From the NCBI RefSeq assembly GCF_003050785.1, contig NZ_QAOH01000002.1:186001-250000 (forward strand): 64,000 bases of DNA, read 5' to 3'. This DNA comes from Celeribacter persicus. GTDB taxonomy: Bacteria; Pseudomonadota; Alphaproteobacteria; Rhodobacterales; Rhodobacteraceae. The notes under the pieces are model-generated. The model made no database searches. It was given only the letters and a program-made list of their open reading frames with translations, and had not been told where the DNA came from. Below are positions 61,902 to 64,000 of the stretch, in pieces (position 1 is the first letter of the stretch; each line of letters starts with the position of its first letter). A program made the translations under genes and the position numbers.

Positions 61902-62672
61902 ATGGCCAAATTTCACAGCACCGAGATCGCCGATTTCATCGCGACCGTGACCATCGACCGACCGCCGGTCAACGCACAGAACCGGGAGATGCGCGAAGAG
62001 CTCATCGCCAGTTTCGACGCTCTGGGAGAGCGGGAAGACGTGCGTGTGGTGATCCTCACGGCCTCCGGCAAATTCTTTTCCGCCGGTGCGGATTTGAAAG
62101 AACGACAGACCTTCACAGGAGCACCGGGGGAATATACCGCGCACAACCGGATGACGCGCGAATTCTTCTATGCCGTCCGGGACTGTGCCAAACAGGTGAT
62201 CGCCGCCGTGAATGGTCCCGCGATCGGGGCGGGGTTTGCACTGATGCTGGCTTGCGACATTATGTATGCTACCGAAGACGCGTTCTTTTCCATGCCCGAG
62301 ATCGACGTGGGTCTGGCCGGTGGCGTCAAATTCATCTCCGAGCATTTCGGCAAATCGCGGACCAATGCCATGTATATGACCGGGCGCCGCTACCCGGCCT
62401 CCGAGCTTTACCGGCTTGGGATCATCGAGGCCGCCCTTCCCGCCGATGAAATGTGGCAGGAGGTCCGCAAGACCGCTGCGAGCATTGCCGCCAAAAGCCC
62501 CTATGCCATGGGCCGGATCAAGGTCTCCCTCGGAGTGATAGATGAAATGCCTGTGCGGGAGGCCTATCGCTACGAACAGTCGATCACCGTCGATCTGGCG
62601 AAAAGCGAAGATGCCAATGAGGCGCAACGCGCCTTTCTCGAAAAACGCAAACCGGTCTTCAAGGGGCGCTGA
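61902..62672 (+). CDS. enoyl-CoA hydratase/isomerase family protein
   Basis: A 256-residue crotonase-fold protein. Oxyanion-hole motifs are VVILTASGKFFSAGADLKERQ and AAVNGPAIGAGFALMLACDIMYA, followed by FFSMPEIDVGLAGGVKFISEHFG. It probably hydrates or isomerises an acyl-CoA in the same pathway as the preceding fusion gene, 33 bases upstream. AAGGA precedes the start. The specific acyl chain is not predictable. Confidence 0.9.
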   Translation: MAKFHSTEIADFIATVTIDRPPVNAQNREMREELIASFDALGEREDVRVVILTASGKFFSAGADLKERQTFTGAPGEYTAHNRMTREFFYAVRDCAKQVIAAVNGPAIGAGFALMLACDIMYATEDAFFSMPEIDVGLAGGVKFISEHFGKSRTNAMYMTGRRYPASELYRLGIIEAALPADEMWQEVRKTAASIAAKSPYAMGRIKVSLGVIDEMPVREAYRYEQSITVDLAKSEDANEAQRAFLEKRKPVFKGR

Positions 62673-63239
62673 GGATCAGGGCGGGTCGCAAAACTCCGCG
62701 CGCTCCCTCCGGACTTGCCCCGTCCCGTCACAAAGGCGACATGGCGATCCCAGACAAGTAGAATCGTGGCGCAGCGTCTCGTCTATGTTGTGTTGCGCCG
62801 CCATGAAATTCGCCTATTCCAGTCCTTTCAACACGCACGTTGCAATAGCGTGTGTCGGGGGCAGACCTTGTTTCCGACGAAGGGCTTCACGTTACGGATG
62901 TGTGATGCCGGTTTATCAGGACACGTTGCGACGGCAGCACGATTCGATCCGCCCGGAGCCGCATATCCACGCGGCGCAACTGACGATGTATTTCCCGGAA
63001 ACGCGCACCCCGAATCCTATTCGGCCTAAATTTCATTTATGATCCGGATAAATCATATTGAGAATCCCCAAACAGCATAAAATTAAACCTTCGAAAAAAG
63101 AAATATTAATGCTTTGTTATTTATGAATTTTATAAGAATCCCCACAAAACAAACAAGTCAAAACTCACGATCTTCACAAAAAATCCTTGCACTATTTATT
63201 TTATATTTAAAAGTATACCAAGAAACATAAGAGGGCACC
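62673..63239. other. 567-bp gap, AT-rich right half
   Basis: No gene is convincing here. The left half is GC-rich and may hold decayed coding sequence. From about 63030 to 63238 the sequence is strongly AT-rich relative to the rest of the window, which may mark transferred DNA or a strong promoter region for the GntR gene. Confidence 0.55.
63213..63222 (+). promoter_or_regulatory. possible GntR/FCD operator (GTATAC palindrome)
   Basis: AGTATACCAAG contains the GTATAC palindrome with a TACCAA arm, the form often bound by FCD-type GntR regulators. It is 18 bases upstream of the GntR ATG, so it would allow autoregulation. The left arm is poor, so the call is tentative. Confidence 0.35.
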
Positions 63240-63962
63240 ATGCCACGCCGAAGCCGCACAAGCTCCCCCTTGGCCGACCGGGTTTACGACGGTCTGCTCG
63301 ACGATCTGACCAGCCGCCGTCGCGGAGCCGGGGATCGTCTGGTCGAAGCCGAGATCGCCCGCGAGATGGACGTATCCCGCACACCGGTGCGCGAGGCGCT
63401 TTCGCGGCTTGAAAACGACGGGCTGATCACCGGAACACGACCGGGCGGCTATGCCATCATCACCCCATCCATCGACGACATCCGCGAGATTTTCGACATC
63501 CGTCGGGCGCTCGAACCCATGGCCTTCGCCAGTGTGGTGCGCGGCGGCGATGCGAGCGGAGATATTGCGATCACCGAGGCCCTCGCCACACTGCGTCAAG
63601 CCCGCACGATGCCGGAAGCGATCCACGCCAATATCGGCTTTCGTGGTTTCTGGATCGAACGCATCGCCAACCGGCGGCTGCGCGAAACACTCAGACGTTT
63701 CGACATGCAGGTACAGATCGTCCGCGCCGCGACGCTCTACACCGAAGAGGCCCGCACCACTGCCCGTGACGGCGCCGCCCGTCTCGCACAAACCTATCTC
63801 GACCGCGACGCAGAGGCCGCAGAGACCGCAATGCGCGCCTTCGTCGAAGACGCCTTTCGCTATTTCGAACGGGCCGATGCGGAAAACCTTCTGCATACCC
63901 GCACCGAAGACCGTCCCGTTCCGGGACCAAATCAACCCAAACAACAATCGGCCAACGATTGA
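63240..63962 (+). CDS. GntR-family regulator, FCD type
   Basis: A 240-residue regulator. The winged helix (about 10-75) has GDRLVEAEIAREMDVSRTPVREALSRLENDGLI, and the FCD effector domain (about 90-220) has DIREIFDIRRALEPMAF and DAEAAETAMRAFVEDAF. These regulators respond to small organic acids. It is the first gene after the AT-rich gap and its partner genes probably lie beyond the window. Confidence 0.9.
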   Translation: MPRRSRTSSPLADRVYDGLLDDLTSRRRGAGDRLVEAEIAREMDVSRTPVREALSRLENDGLITGTRPGGYAIITPSIDDIREIFDIRRALEPMAFASVVRGGDASGDIAITEALATLRQARTMPEAIHANIGFRGFWIERIANRRLRETLRRFDMQVQIVRAATLYTEEARTTARDGAARLAQTYLDRDAEAAETAMRAFVEDAFRYFERADAENLLHTRTEDRPVPGPNQPKQQSAND

Positions 63963-63996
63963 CCCCCTGCCCACGCAGAGCAACAGAGAGGATACC

Positions 63997-64000
63997 ATGT
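63997..64000 (+). CDS. start of a gene cut by the window end
   Basis: An ATG at 63997, with AGAGAGG 5 bases upstream and 34 bases after the GntR stop, is a likely gene start. Only the first codon and one base are present, so the product cannot be identified. Confidence 0.5.

Noticed and set aside
62542-63042. Small plus-strand frames in the gap before the GntR gene
   Set aside because: No family resemblance and low-quality starts; at best decayed sequence.
1-64000. CRISPR arrays, rRNA operons, complete insertion sequences
   Set aside because: No regularly spaced repeats, rRNA signatures or intact transposase genes were visible on either strand.

Overview
The window looks like a piece of an alphaproteobacterial chromosome from the Rhodobacterales. 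The evidence is the high GC content with Rhodobacterales-like proteins throughout: a double-domain dCTP deaminase, an SH3b/DUF1236 secreted protein, the scpA-scpB-nagZ-SPOR-argS order, and a bamB/TPR pair near der. I cannot name a genus from sequence reading alone.

Region 1 (1-27.2 kb) is mostly housekeeping. It runs tRNA-Pro(GGG), dcd-type deaminase, a secreted SH3 protein, then a minus-strand run of scpB, scpA, nagZ, a SPOR-domain membrane protein, argS, a CPA1-type antiporter and a dGTPase. Then come erpA, an HI0933-type flavoprotein and xth on the plus strand, followed by der, a GT61 glycosyltransferase lying between der and bamB, bamB and a YfgM-like TPR protein on the minus strand. An RND efflux pair, a methyltransferase, an unknown lipoprotein and dusA close the region.

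Region 2 (27.3-62.7 kb) looks accessory. It begins with a decayed tyrosine-recombinase reading frame 80 bp from the 5' end of dusA, a known integration hotspot, and holds catabolic and uptake genes. These are: an AraC regulator with a cytosolic copper amine oxidase; a three-component Rieske oxygenase operon with an IclR regulator and a gamma-glutamyltransferase-like enzyme; a dipeptide/opine-type ABC importer; an operon of PLP ammonia-lyase, HyuA, HyuB and a sarcosine-oxidase-like flavoenzyme; an XRE-cupin regulator; a GMC/SDR dehydrogenase pair; a FecI-FecR-TonB receptor-heme oxygenase heme-uptake operon; a MalY-type lyase; a truncated solute-binding protein; and a beta-oxidation pair. The window ends with a GntR regulator and the first bases of another gene.

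The most interesting structure is a putative XRE-cupin regulon. One near-palindrome, TTTTTC-(T/G)-TATAGGAAA, occurs three times (42.11, 48.37 and 51.67 kb), each time just upstream of one of three minus-strand operons: the ABC importer, the lyase/HyuAB/flavoenzyme operon, and the SDR/GMC pair. The XRE-cupin gene sits among them and reads divergently from the central site. Together they look like one co-regulated import-and-degradation system for a nitrogenous compound whose identity the sequence does not reveal. Gene functions are assigned from recognised motifs and family knowledge; no database search was run.
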